The position numbers and the translations under genes are program-made. This document shows positions 43,804 through 55,790 of a DNA stretch of 64,000 nucleotides, in pieces. Below the pieces are notes generated by a model. It saw only the letters and a list, made by a program, of their open reading frames with translations. It was not told the origin of the DNA and made no database searches. Position 1 is the first letter of the stretch, and each line of letters starts with the position of its first letter. This DNA comes from Nannocystis pusilla. GTDB lineage: Bacteria > Myxococcota_A > Polyangia > Nannocystales > Nannocystaceae. The stretch covers positions 124,001-188,000 of the forward strand of contig NZ_JAIRAU010000057.1 of NCBI RefSeq assembly GCF_020073745.1, in the 5' to 3' direction.

Positions 43804-46730
43804 CCCGCCGCTGCGACGACATCGACCGCTACTTCGACGGTGAGCTCGCCGAGGACCAGCGCGCCGTGTTCGAGGCGCACCTCGTCGACTGCGCCGACTG
43901 CCAGCAGGCGCTGCACACGTTGATGCAGCTGCAGGTCGCCACCGGCCCGGACGTCGCGCCGGCGCCGGTGATCCCGCTCGCGCCGCGGGGCAAGCGGCGC
44001 GCGTGGTGGGTGGCCGGCTCGCTGCTGGCCGCGGCCGCCGCGCTCGCGCTGTACCTCCGCGGGCCCGCGCAGGGTCCTGGCCTCGGGGACATGCCCGAAA
44101 AGCCAGAGAACGGACCGCTCGCGCTGACGCTCGCGCCGACGCGCGCGGTCGAGGCGCGGCTCAGTTTTCCGCAGGTCGACGTGCACCGCGACTACACGGT
44201 GATGCGCGCCGACGGACCGGCGGGCGAGCCGATCCCGCTGGCCGAGCTGTCGCGGCTCGAGGCGGCCGGCGAGCTGCGCGGGCTCGCGGCCGCGCACGCG
44301 CTGCGCGGCGAGCTGCCGCAGGCGAAGGCCGTGCTGCTGCGGCTCCCCGAGTCGGCCGACCGCGACAGCGACCTCGCCGCGCTGGCGCTGATGCAGGGCG
44401 AGGCCGAGCCCGCGCTCGAGCTGGCCGACGCCGCCCTCGCGGCCGCGCCCGAGCACCTGCAAGCGCAGTGGAACCGGGCCCTGGCGCTGCGCGAGCTCGG
44501 CCTGCCGCGCCTCGCCGCCGACGCGCTCGAGCAGCTGGCCAGCGCCGACACGCCGGCGTGGGCCGCCGAGGCGCGCGCGCAGGCGCAGTCGCTGCGACAG
44601 GGCCCGGCCGCGCGCGAGCAGATGTTCGCGACCGTGCAGGCCGCCGGCGCGGCGCTGATCGAGCGCGGCGAGCCGCTGCCCGAGGAGGTCATCGACGCCG
44701 CCCCCTCGCTGGCGCGCCTCTACTTCTACGACGCCGTGCGCGCCGCCCCGACGCGCGCGCGGCTCGACGCCCTCGCGCCGCTGGCCGCCCGGCTCGATCG
44801 CGTCGCCGGCGGGACTGTTCTCGCGGACATGCTCAAAGGGACAGGTGCTCCGAGCTCCGGCGGCCGCGTCGTTCTGGCCGAGGAGTTCGCCGCGCTCGCG
44901 CTCGGCGGCGACGGCGACGGCTCGGCCCTGGCCGAGAAGGCGCTGCGCGCCGGTTACCCGGAGATCGCGCTCGGTGCGTTGATCCACGGCGGGGCCGCGA
45001 GCGCCGAGCTCACGCGCCTCACCGCCCTGGCCGAAGGGACAGGAGACCCGTGGATGCGCATGCTCGCGGCGCAGGAGCAGGCGACGGCGCAGATCGACGC
45101 CGGCGCCGACGCGAAGGCCGAGGCGACCCTGGAGGCCGGGCAGGCGTTGTGCGGCCCCGGCCTCGGCTACCGCTGCGCCCGCCTCGAGCTGGCCCGGGCC
45201 GAGCTTTACACGCTGATGCACCGGCTGCCCGAGGCCGCCGCGCTGGTCGAGGCCGGCACGCGGCGCGTCACGCAAGACCAGCACTGGGGCGTCGAGACCA
45301 CTTTCTTGCAGCTGCGCGCCGAGCTGGCCCGCCTGCGCGGCGCTTTCGGCCTGGCGCGGGCGATCACCGGCGAGACCCTGCTGCGCCTGCCGGCCGCCGA
45401 GGCCGCGCGCTGCCGGGCCGAACGCCACGCCCGCGACGTGCTCGCCGGGTTGGCGATCGTCGAGCTCGACGCCGCCGGCACGCGACGCGAGCTCGAGGCC
45501 GCGCCCGACTGCGGGCAGCCGCCGTCGCTGACGCGCCTGTTCGTGCAGGCCGACCTCGGGCGGATCGGCGGCGACGCGCGCGACGTCGCCGCGGTGCTCG
45601 CCGGGCTCGCCGCGCTGCGAGCCGCGGGTCTGTCGCCCGGCGAGGCCGCGCTCGCCGATCACATCGAGGGCCGGGCGCGGATCGGCGGCGAACCGGCGGC
45701 CGGCCAGGCCCTGCTGCGCAAGGCGATCGCCGCCGCGCGCGAGCTCCCGCGCAGCGATCCCCACGGCCTCAAGGCGCTGTCGTTCAGCTACGCCTCGCTG
45801 GTGCTCGACGCGGCGGCGCGCGGCGAGCATGCGGCCGCGGTCGCGCTGCTCGCCGAGGAGGTCGGCGTGCCCGCGCCCACCCGCTGCGCGCTCGGCCTCG
45901 CCGTCGACCACGAGCGCAGCTACAGCGTCGCCCTCGACGCCAACGGTGTCCCGATCGCCAGCCTCGTCACCCGCAGCGCCCCGGTCGCCGCCGGCGAGGC
46001 GCTCGTGCCGGCCGACGCGATCGCGGCCGTGCGCGCCTGCCCCGAGGTCGCCGTGTTCGCCCGCCCGCCGCTGGCCGGCCGCGCCGGCCTGCTGCCGCCG
46101 GAGATCGCCTGGTCCTACCGCGTCGGCCACGAGCACCTCCGAACAGTTCTTAAAAGACATGTCCAAAAGGAGACGCGGCTCGTCGTCGCCGATGCCGCCG
46201 CGCCGGCGGAGCTCGGGCTGCCGCGCCTGTCCCCGTGGACAGGCGACGGCGACGCCGCGACGCGCCTCCTGTCCGGCCCCGACGCCACCCCGTCGCGGGT
46301 GCTGCAGGCCTTGCCCGACGCCGCGGAGATCGAGTTCCACGTCCACGGCCTCGTCGACCTCGGCGTCTCGGACGCCTCGTTCCTGGCGCTCACGCCCGAC
46401 GTCGACGGCCGCCACGCGCTGACGGCCGGGCAGATCCGCGGCCTCGCCCTCGCCGGTCGGCCGCTCGTGATCCTCGGCGCTTGCCATGCCGGTCAGGTCG
46501 CGCCGTACCTGCACGAGGCGTGGAGCTTGCCGGTCGCGTTCCTCGAGGCGGGCGCGCGGGCCGTGATCGCCTCGCCGGCCCCGGTGCAGGACCGCGAGGC
46601 CGGCCCGTTCTTCGACGCCGTGCGCGCGCGGATCCGCGGCGGCGCCTCGCCGGCGGTCGCCGTGCGCGACGAGCGGGTGCAGCGGGGCGGGGGCGCCGAC
46701 TGGGCCGCGCACGTGCTCGTCTTCGAGTAA
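43800..46730 (+). CDS. Anti-sigma factor fused to TPR and CHAT protease domains
   Basis: A 976-aa fusion. The N-terminus has a zinc-binding anti-sigma module (HLVDCADC, H-x3-C-x2-C) and one transmembrane helix (AWWVAGSLLAAAAALALYL). About 600 residues of helical TPR-like sequence follow (LADAALAAAPEHLQAQWNRA). The C-terminal CHAT caspase-like domain keeps a candidate dyad: H849 in EFHVHGLVD and C895 in LGACHAG, so it may be an active protease. The anti-sigma part probably sits in the cytoplasm and the CHAT domain outside. Several 14-bp repeat pairs lie in linker regions. A proteolytic signalling role is inference. Confidence 0.88.
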   Translation: MTRRCDDIDRYFDGELAEDQRAVFEAHLVDCADCQQALHTLMQLQVATGPDVAPAPVIPLAPRGKRRAWWVAGSLLAAAAALALYLRGPAQGPGLGDMPEKPENGPLALTLAPTRAVEARLSFPQVDVHRDYTVMRADGPAGEPIPLAELSRLEAAGELRGLAAAHALRGELPQAKAVLLRLPESADRDSDLAALALMQGEAEPALELADAALAAAPEHLQAQWNRALALRELGLPRLAADALEQLASADTPAWAAEARAQAQSLRQGPAAREQMFATVQAAGAALIERGEPLPEEVIDAAPSLARLYFYDAVRAAPTRARLDALAPLAARLDRVAGGTVLADMLKGTGAPSSGGRVVLAEEFAALALGGDGDGSALAEKALRAGYPEIALGALIHGGAASAELTRLTALAEGTGDPWMRMLAAQEQATAQIDAGADAKAEATLEAGQALCGPGLGYRCARLELARAELYTLMHRLPEAAALVEAGTRRVTQDQHWGVETTFLQLRAELARLRGAFGLARAITGETLLRLPAAEAARCRAERHARDVLAGLAIVELDAAGTRRELEAAPDCGQPPSLTRLFVQADLGRIGGDARDVAAVLAGLAALRAAGLSPGEAALADHIEGRARIGGEPAAGQALLRKAIAAARELPRSDPHGLKALSFSYASLVLDAAARGEHAAAVALLAEEVGVPAPTRCALGLAVDHERSYSVALDANGVPIASLVTRSAPVAAGEALVPADAIAAVRACPEVAVFARPPLAGRAGLLPPEIAWSYRVGHEHLRTVLKRHVQKETRLVVADAAAPAELGLPRLSPWTGDGDAATRLLSGPDATPSRVLQALPDAAEIEFHVHGLVDLGVSDASFLALTPDVDGRHALTAGQIRGLALAGRPLVILGACHAGQVAPYLHEAWSLPVAFLEAGARAVIASPAPVQDREAGPFFDAVRARIRGGASPAVAVRDERVQRGGGADWAAHVLVFE
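44076..44117. repeat. 14-bp repeat units just after the anti-sigma membrane helix
   Basis: Units CCTGGCCTCGGGGA (44076), CATGCCCGAAAAGC (44090) and CAGAGAACGGACCG (44104), encoding GLGDMPEKPENG, a short linker. Confidence 0.55.
44814..44855. repeat. 14-bp repeat units in the TPR part of the CHAT gene
   Basis: Units at 44814, 44828 (CATGCTCAAAGGGA) and 44842, encoding TVLADMLKGTGAPSSGG between helices. A further pair lies at 45026 and 45040. Confidence 0.55.
46144..46171. repeat. 14-bp repeat pair before the CHAT domain
   Basis: CAGTTCTTAAAAGA and CATGTCCAAAAGGA at 46144 and 46158, with unusually A-rich spacers for this gene, encoding LRTVLKRHVQKE. Confidence 0.55.
46226..46253. repeat. 14-bp repeat pair forming a palindrome inside the CHAT gene
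   Basis: CCTGTCC-CCGT-GGACAGG (46226-46243) is a perfect inverted repeat; the arms differ from consensus by matched changes. Confidence 0.6.
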
Positions 46731-46751
46731 GTGGTGCTACCGTCGAGCCGC

Positions 46752-47675
46752 ATGTTCGACCCCGCCGCGTGGCTGCAGGCGACCCGACCGCTGGCCCAGG
46801 TCAACCTCGTCGTCCCGCTGTGGCTCGGGCAGGCGCTCGCGTTCGCCTCCACCGGCGCGTTCTCGCTGCCGACCCTGTACGGCGCGCACTTCCTGGCCGC
46901 GCTCCTGTTGCTGGTGATCGTCTTCAGCAACGACTACGCCGACCGCGACGCCGACGGCGCCAACACCACCTACAACGAGTTCTCCGGCGGCTCGCGCGTG
47001 CTGCCCGAGGGCCGGCTGCGCCCCGGCGAGCTGCGCGACGCCGCCTGGCTGGCGCTCGCCGGGCTCGTCGGGCTCTCGCTCTACATGGCCTTCGGGACAG
47101 GCCGCCCGTGGACCCCGGCCTTCGTGGCCGCCGCGGCGCTGCTGGTGTGGGCCTACAACTTCGCGCCGCTGCGCCTGTCGTACCGCGGCGGCGGCGAGGT
47201 CGTGCAGGGCCTCGGCACCGGCGTGTTGTTGCCGCTGCTCGGCTTCTACCTGCAGGCGGGCTCGCTCGCGGCCTTCCCGTGGCTCGCGCTCGTGCCGCTG
47301 TTCCTGCTCGGCGTGGTCGGCAACATCCTCACCTCGTTGCCGGATGCCCCTGCGGACAGGCAGGCGGACAAGCGCAGCTACGCGGTCCGCCGCGGCCAGT
47401 GGGCGGCCCGGCGTCACAGCCTCGAGCTGCTGGTCATGGCGACGCTGATGGGCGGCCTCGTCGTCCCCGGCCTCGGGACCCTCGCCGTCGCCCTGCTCGC
47501 CGCCCCCGCGCTGGTGCTGGTGGCCCGCTGCGTCCCCCTGCTCGGCAGCGCCGACGCCGAGCAGCGCGACGAGTGCCGCCGCTTCATCCTCCTCGCCGCC
47601 GGCGCCGCGCACCTGCAGTGCGTGCTGTGGAGCCTGGCGCTGATCGTCGTCGGCCTGCTTCGGGACATGATTTAA
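46752..47675 (+). CDS. UbiA-family prenyltransferase (MenA-like)
   Basis: About 307 aa from ATG 46752; GTG 46731 would add 7 residues. There are eight to nine membrane helices with the two Asp-rich motifs of polyprenyl transferases: NDYADRDADG and DAPADRQADKRS. It probably attaches an isoprenoid chain to a quinone or other aromatic precursor; MenA of menaquinone synthesis is the closest guess because of the FSGGSRVLPEG segment. Its last residues (LLRDMI) and TAA stop come from a 14-bp repeat unit. It is convergent with the kinase that follows. Confidence 0.88.
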   Translation: MFDPAAWLQATRPLAQVNLVVPLWLGQALAFASTGAFSLPTLYGAHFLAALLLLVIVFSNDYADRDADGANTTYNEFSGGSRVLPEGRLRPGELRDAAWLALAGLVGLSLYMAFGTGRPWTPAFVAAAALLVWAYNFAPLRLSYRGGGEVVQGLGTGVLLPLLGFYLQAGSLAAFPWLALVPLFLLGVVGNILTSLPDAPADRQADKRSYAVRRGQWAARRHSLELLVMATLMGGLVVPGLGTLAVALLAAPALVLVARCVPLLGSADAEQRDECRRFILLAAGAAHLQCVLWSLALIVVGLLRDMI

Positions 47676-47732
47676 AGAGCATGCTCAATGGGCCATGCTC
47701 GAGGCGACATGACCGATGTGATATGTCCAAGG

Positions 47733-47749
<17 letters not shown>
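47652..47749. repeat. Seven-unit 14-bp repeat array between convergent genes
   Basis: Exact-register starts at 47652, 47666, 47680, 47694, 47708, 47722 and 47736. Stops of both flanking genes (TAA at 47673 and the minus-strand stop at 47733) lie inside units. Spacers differ in every unit while the CATG-Y-C core is kept. Confidence 0.85.
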
Positions 47750-50903
<3,154 letters not shown>

Positions 50904-50945
50904 CTTGGCAAACTCTCGCGCGCGCGTGGGGGTGCGGACTCGCCC

Positions 50946-51371
50946 TCAGCGCAGCAGTCCGCCGATGCGGCGACTGAGGCGCGCCCGCTCGAAGTCGGCG
51001 CGCAGCGACGAGATCGCCAGCGCGTACACGGCCCAGAACACCAGCCCCACGCCGAAGCCCGCCAGCGTCGAGCCGAGGATCGGCGCCTCGGCCTGCATCT
51101 GTCGCAGCTCGCCCGCGGCCTTCTGCCAATTCACGGCGATGAACGCGAGCAGGACCGTGAGCATCAGCGCCTTGAGGGCGGACAGGCCGGACAGGCGCGG
51201 ACGCGGGCCGAGGCCGCCGCGGTCGCCCTCGAGCAGTTGCATGAGCAACCCCAGCCACGACGACAGCATCGGCAGCACGAGCGCGCCCGCGATCCCGCCG
51301 AGGCCGGTGACGGCCAGGCGGAGGCGTTCGGTCGACAGCGGGATCTCGGCGGCGAGGTCGGACGGCGCCAC
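50946..51371 (-). CDS. Small membrane protein of unknown function
   Basis: A 141-aa protein with three hydrophobic segments (GGIAGALVLPMLSSWLGLLM; ALKALMLTVLLAFIAVNW; LAGFGVGLVFWAVYALAISS) and a basic C-terminus (RRIGGLLR). It is divergent from hemF and 42 bp upstream of the kinase start on the same strand. No recognisable family. Confidence 0.65.
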   Translation of the reverse strand: MAPSDLAAEIPLSTERLRLAVTGLGGIAGALVLPMLSSWLGLLMQLLEGDRGGLGPRPRLSGLSALKALMLTVLLAFIAVNWQKAAGELRQMQAEAPILGSTLAGFGVGLVFWAVYALAISSLRADFERARLSRRIGGLLR

Positions 51372-51436
51372 GCGCGTGAGCGTACCGCAGAACGTGCGCG
51401 CGCGCGCCTGCCTGCGCTGCGGCTTACTATTGCCCC

Positions 51437-52381
51437 GTGGTCTCCGCGACGAACTTCCACAGCGAATTCCAGCGCCGCGCGCACGCCGCCGTGGTCGAGG
51501 TGCAACTGGCGATCTGCGCCGCCGTCGAGGCGCTCGAGCGCGAGGGCGGCGGCAGCGGCGAGTTCGTCGCCGACGCCTGGGAGCGGTCCGGCGGCGGCGG
51601 CGGACTGACGCGGGTGATCCGCGGCGACGTGATCGAGAAGGGCGGGGTCAACACCTCGGCCGTGTTCGGCGAGCTCAACCCGCAGTTTGCCACCCAGCTC
51701 GCGGGCAACGGCGCCAACTTCTTCGCCACCGGCGTCTCGCTGGTGCTGCACCCGAAGAGCCCGTACCTGCCGACGGTGCACGCCAACTTCCGCTACATCG
51801 AGCAGGGCGAGCGGCGGTGGTTCGGCGGCGGCGCCGACCTCACGCCGTACTACTACTTCGCCGAGGACAAGCAGCACTTCCACGACGTGTGGCGCCGCTT
51901 CTGCGGCGACCACCCCGGCATCGGCGACTACCCGCGCTTTAGCGACTGGTGCGACCGCTACTTCTACTTGAAGCACCGCGGCGAGTCGCGCGGCGTCGGC
52001 GGGATCTTCTTCGACCACCTGTTCGTCGACGCCAGCGTGCCCGGCCACGACGAGGCGCTCCTGGCCTTCATCCGCGACGGCGGCCTGCGCTTCCTCGACG
52101 CCTACTTGCCGATCGCTCGTCGCCATTTGCACACCCCGTACGGCCCCGCCGAGCGGCGCTGGCAGGAGCTGCGACGCGGTCGTTACGTCGAGTTCAACCT
52201 CCTCTACGACCGCGGCACCGTGTTCGGGCTCAAGACCGGCGGGCGCACCGAGTCGATCCTCATGTCGCTGCCGCCGCACGTGCAGTGGGGCTACGCCGAG
52301 GAGCCGGCGCCCGGCACGCCCGAGGCTGCGCTGCTCGCCGAGCTGCGGCGCCCGTTCCCCGGCGACGAGCCGAACCCCTGA
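51437..52381 (+). CDS. hemF: Oxygen-dependent coproporphyrinogen III oxidase
   Basis: A 314-aa enzyme that converts coproporphyrinogen III to protoporphyrinogen IX with oxygen. Typical blocks are WERSGGGGGLTRVIRGDVIE, VHANFRYIE, WFGGGADLTPYY, GVGGIFFDHLF, YVEFNLLYDRGT and ESILMSLPP. The start is GTG 51437. Together with hemJ at the right end it indicates an aerobic heme route. The adjacent receptor gene could be heme-linked but is not shown to be. Confidence 0.96.
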   Translation: MVSATNFHSEFQRRAHAAVVEVQLAICAAVEALEREGGGSGEFVADAWERSGGGGGLTRVIRGDVIEKGGVNTSAVFGELNPQFATQLAGNGANFFATGVSLVLHPKSPYLPTVHANFRYIEQGERRWFGGGADLTPYYYFAEDKQHFHDVWRRFCGDHPGIGDYPRFSDWCDRYFYLKHRGESRGVGGIFFDHLFVDASVPGHDEALLAFIRDGGLRFLDAYLPIARRHLHTPYGPAERRWQELRRGRYVEFNLLYDRGTVFGLKTGGRTESILMSLPPHVQWGYAEEPAPGTPEAALLAELRRPFPGDEPNP

Positions 52382-52514
52382 GGCGAACACGTCGGCGAAT
52401 TCGCGGCTCTGTGAGCCCGTTCGCGCGCTTCAGCGCCGGCGATCGGGTAGATCCACTCGATGTGATTCCGGGGGTTTGCCCCCGCGAGGTCTTGACGCGA
52501 CAATCCGCCACCCG

Positions 52515-54815
52515 GTGGTGGGAACCCTCCGATCTTCGTGGCTGATCGTCGGCGTCGTCGCGACGCTGGCGGGCCCCGCCGCGGCCGCGCCGACACCTGT
52601 CTCACGGAGCATGTCCAAAGAGACCGGTCCCGAAGGACCTGTCCCCGAGGGCCCGGTTGCGCCGGCGCCCGCCTCGCCGACCAGGCTCACGCGCGAGGCC
52701 GCCGAGCAGGCGCGGACCGTCGGGCGGACCACCGTGCGCGGCCAGCGGGCCGGGGCCAGCCACGACACGCGGGCCGCCAGCGTCGTCACCCGGCGCGACC
52801 TCGAGGAGCGGCTGCCGCGCTCGGCACCCGACGCGCTGCGCTTCGAGCCGGGCGTGTACGTGCAACAGACGGCGCACGGCCAGGGCTCGCCGTACGTCCG
52901 CGGCCTCACCGGCCAGCAGACGGTGATGATGTTCGACGGCATCCGCCTCAACAACAGCACCTTCCGTTACGGGCCGAACCAGTACTTCTTCACCATCGAC
53001 TCGCGCACCCTGCAGAAGCTCGAGGTGCTGCGCGGCGCCGCGTCGACGCGCTACGGCTCGGACGCGATGGGCGGCGCCTTGCTGGCCACGCCGATCGACC
53101 CGGCGCTCGAGGTCGGCGGGCAGCGAAACTGGTACGGCCACTCGAAGGCGATGATGCGCAGCGGCACCGCCGACGGCGAGATGGGCGGTCGGGCCCAGCT
53201 CGACCTGGGTTGGAAGGGCAAGGTCGGCCTGTTCGGCGGCGTCGGCTACCGCGACGTCGGGCTCTTGCGCGCCGGCGGCAAGGTGTTGTCGCCGACCACC
53301 GGCCAGCCCGTCAAGTCGCCGCTGTTCGCCGCCGACGGCGTCACCCAGCGCGGCACCGGCTTCCGCGAGTTCACCGCCGACGCCCGCCTCGTCTACAAGA
53401 TAAGCGACAAGCACCGCCTCACGCTCGGCTACTACGACTACCGCCAGTTCGACGCCCCTCGCACCGACCGCTGCCCGCCCGTCACGGCGCCGCAGACCGA
53501 GTGCCTGTGGTACGACGAACAGTTCCGCACCCTCGTCTACGGCGCCTACGACGTGAGCGACGGCCCCGCCGCGGCCGAGCGCGTGCGCTGGACCGTCAGC
53601 TACCAGCACCAGCACGAGCGCCGCCGCTACGACCGCGGCGCCGAGTCGACCTACCGCATCATCGGCCGCGACGAGGTCTACTCGCTCGGCACCGGCCTCA
53701 ACATCAGCACCAAGAACTTCGGCCTCGCCCGCGGCGTCTCGCTGCGCGTCGACTACGGCCTCGACGCCTACTTCGACACCCTGCGCAGCTACGCCTGGAA
53801 CACCTTCCTCGACGTCGGCATCACCACCCCGACCACCTCGCAGTACGCGAACGGCAGCCGCTACCTGACCTCCGGCGTGTGGACCGAGGCCAAGCTCAAC
53901 CTCTACGACCGCGTCGAGCTGCGCGCCGGCGGCCGCGGCTCGCTCGTCGTCGCCCGCGCCCCCGGCAACCTCGACGCCATGGTCGGCCGGCGACCGATCG
54001 ACCAGAACTGGGGCGGCGCCGTCGGCGGCGGCGGCGTCGCCGTGCGCCTGCTCGACGGCGTCCGCTGGATCACCAACCTCGACCAGGGCTTCCGCGCGCC
54101 CAACCTCGACGACCTCACCAGCCGCCAGGCCACCGGCGCCGGTCAGCAGTACGAGAACCCCAACCTCCGGCCCGAGCGCGCCCTGACCTTGGAGACAGGT
54201 CTCAAGATCGAGCGCCCGCGCGTCGAGCTGCAGCTGTTCGCGTTCCAGTCGTGGATCGATCGCCTGATCACGCGCGTCCGCTTCGACCGCGACCAGTGCC
54301 CGCCGGAGGACAACATCTGCGGCGCGGCGGTCTACAACGTCACGCTCGCCAACATCGCCGGCACCAGTCACATCCGCGGCTTCGACGGCGCCGTGCGTCT
54401 GTTCCTGCCCAGGGGCTTCGGCATGCGCGCGACCGCGGCCTACACCTGGGGCGACGGCCCCAACCCCGTGCCCGACCTCGACCCCGTGCGCGTGCCGCTG
54501 TCGCGGATCCCCCCGCTCAACGGCACCGTCGAGATCAACTGGCGCCACCGCGCCGGCTTCTTCGCCAGCTCCGCCCTGCGCTGGGCCCGGCCGCAGACCC
54601 GCCTCACCGAGACCGACAAGAACGACCAGCGGATCCCCCTCGGTGGCACCCCCGGCTTCGCCGTCCTCGACGTGCGCGCCGGCTACCGCCTGCAGCCGTA
54701 CGCGCTCGTCGTCCTCGTGCTCGAGAACGTCACCAACGCCGCTTACCGCTACCACGGCTCCAGCATCAACGGCCCCGGTCGCGGCCTCAACGTGCTGATC
54801 GAGGTCGGCTTCTAA
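52515..54815 (+). CDS. TonB-dependent outer-membrane receptor
   Basis: About 766 aa from GTG 52515; GTG 52518 and a TTG at 52476 are alternatives. A signal peptide (SSWLIVGVVATLAGPAAAA) is followed by a repeat-encoded linker, plug (RDLEERLPRSAPDALRFEPG; VRGLTGQQTVMMFDGIRLNN) and a 22-strand-like barrel ending in VGF, the classic aromatic C-terminus. FRAP and NPNL boxes as in heme/hemoglobin receptors occur, but without the His usually between them. It starts an apparent four-gene unit with a PstS-like protein, a histidine kinase and a response regulator. Confidence 0.93.
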   Translation: MVGTLRSSWLIVGVVATLAGPAAAAPTPVSRSMSKETGPEGPVPEGPVAPAPASPTRLTREAAEQARTVGRTTVRGQRAGASHDTRAASVVTRRDLEERLPRSAPDALRFEPGVYVQQTAHGQGSPYVRGLTGQQTVMMFDGIRLNNSTFRYGPNQYFFTIDSRTLQKLEVLRGAASTRYGSDAMGGALLATPIDPALEVGGQRNWYGHSKAMMRSGTADGEMGGRAQLDLGWKGKVGLFGGVGYRDVGLLRAGGKVLSPTTGQPVKSPLFAADGVTQRGTGFREFTADARLVYKISDKHRLTLGYYDYRQFDAPRTDRCPPVTAPQTECLWYDEQFRTLVYGAYDVSDGPAAAERVRWTVSYQHQHERRRYDRGAESTYRIIGRDEVYSLGTGLNISTKNFGLARGVSLRVDYGLDAYFDTLRSYAWNTFLDVGITTPTTSQYANGSRYLTSGVWTEAKLNLYDRVELRAGGRGSLVVARAPGNLDAMVGRRPIDQNWGGAVGGGGVAVRLLDGVRWITNLDQGFRAPNLDDLTSRQATGAGQQYENPNLRPERALTLETGLKIERPRVELQLFAFQSWIDRLITRVRFDRDQCPPEDNICGAAVYNVTLANIAGTSHIRGFDGAVRLFLPRGFGMRATAAYTWGDGPNPVPDLDPVRVPLSRIPPLNGTVEINWRHRAGFFASSALRWARPQTRLTETDKNDQRIPLGGTPGFAVLDVRAGYRLQPYALVVLVLENVTNAAYRYHGSSINGPGRGLNVLIEVGF
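52596..52665. repeat. 14-bp repeat array just after a receptor signal peptide
   Basis: Five exact-register units (52596, 52610, 52624, 52638, 52652) encode TPVSRSMSKETGPEGPVPEG, immediately after the likely cleavage site. Three variants of the arm (CCTG, CATG, CCGG) occur in one array. Confidence 0.75.
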
Positions 54816-54833
54816 TTGGAGTACACCGTGGCC

Positions 54834-55790
54834 ATGGCCGAGACCGCCGACGACCCGCGCGCCTCCGCGTCGCTCGCCGCCCTGTGGGCCGCGGTGCTGC
54901 TCGGCGTCGCCGGCGTGGCCGTCCTCGCCGCCGTGTTCGTCGCCCCGCTGCTGGCCGGCGCGCGCGAGCCACCCTTCCTCGCGGGACAGGTCCCGAAGAA
55001 CTCGCTGCTGTTCCAGCGCTCGACCCCGCGGCCGCACGGCGTGCTGCACCTGGCCGGCTCGGGCACCAACATCCCGCTGACGCGCGCGCTGGCCGACGCC
55101 TTCGTCGCCAGGTACCCCGACGTGCACATCGTCGTGTTCGAGAGCATCGGCTCGTCCGGCGGGGTCATGGCCGTCTACGACGACGTCGTCGACCTCGGCC
55201 TGATCTCCCGCCCGCTGGACGAGCGCGAGACGGCCCACGGCGTCGACGCGATCCCCTACGCCCGCGTCCCCGTGGTCGTCGCCGTCAACCTCTCGGTGCC
55301 CGACGTCGCCATCACCACCGCCGAGCTGGCCGACATCTTCGCCGGCCGCAAGACCCGCTGGGCCGACGGCGCGCCGATCGTCGTGCTCCAGCGCGAGCGC
55401 GGCGACTCCGGCCACCTCGCCGTCGCCGCCGCGCTGCCCGACTTCGCCGCCGCCGACGAGGGCGCCTACCGCGAACGCCGCTGGCGCGTCATCCTCCACG
55501 ACCGGGCCATGCAGGAGGCCCTGGCGATCACCCCCGGCGCCGTCGGCCTCCTCGACGTCGGCGCGATCAGCCTCCAGCGCCTGCCCCTCCGCGCGCTCGA
55601 GCTCGACGGCTACGCCCCCAGCGAGGCCAGCGTCCAGTCGCGCCGCTACCCGTTCGCCAAGGACCTCTCGTTCGCCGCCCTCGAGGCCCCGACCGGCCTC
55701 GCCGCCGAGTTCATCCGCTTCGCCCACTCCGAGGAGGGCCGGGCCCTCATGGTCGCCCACGGCTACATCCCGCTGCCGGAGGTCCAGTGA
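54834..55790 (+). CDS. Membrane-anchored PstS-like substrate-binding protein
   Basis: About 318 aa from ATG 54834; TTG 54816 is possible. One N-terminal hydrophobic segment (LWAAVLLGVAGVAVLAAVFV) anchors it. The outer domain has the phosphate-binding-protein-like opening HLAGSGTNIPLTRALADAF, then VVVAVNLSVPDVAITTAELA and DIFAGRKTRWADG, typical of the PBP_like_2/PstS family. No Pst permease is adjacent. Position between receptor and kinase suggests it captures or senses the receptor's ligand. A 14-bp repeat pair (54973, 54987) encodes part of the juxtamembrane linker. Confidence 0.85.
   Translation: MAETADDPRASASLAALWAAVLLGVAGVAVLAAVFVAPLLAGAREPPFLAGQVPKNSLLFQRSTPRPHGVLHLAGSGTNIPLTRALADAFVARYPDVHIVVFESIGSSGGVMAVYDDVVDLGLISRPLDERETAHGVDAIPYARVPVVVAVNLSVPDVAITTAELADIFAGRKTRWADGAPIVVLQRERGDSGHLAVAAALPDFAAADEGAYRERRWRVILHDRAMQEALAITPGAVGLLDVGAISLQRLPLRALELDGYAPSEASVQSRRYPFAKDLSFAALEAPTGLAAEFIRFAHSEEGRALMVAHGYIPLPEVQ

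Noticed and set aside
52602..55760. 1,052-codon open frame antisense to the second receptor
   Set aside because: Same reason; the receptor has signal, plug, barrel and C-terminal aromatic.
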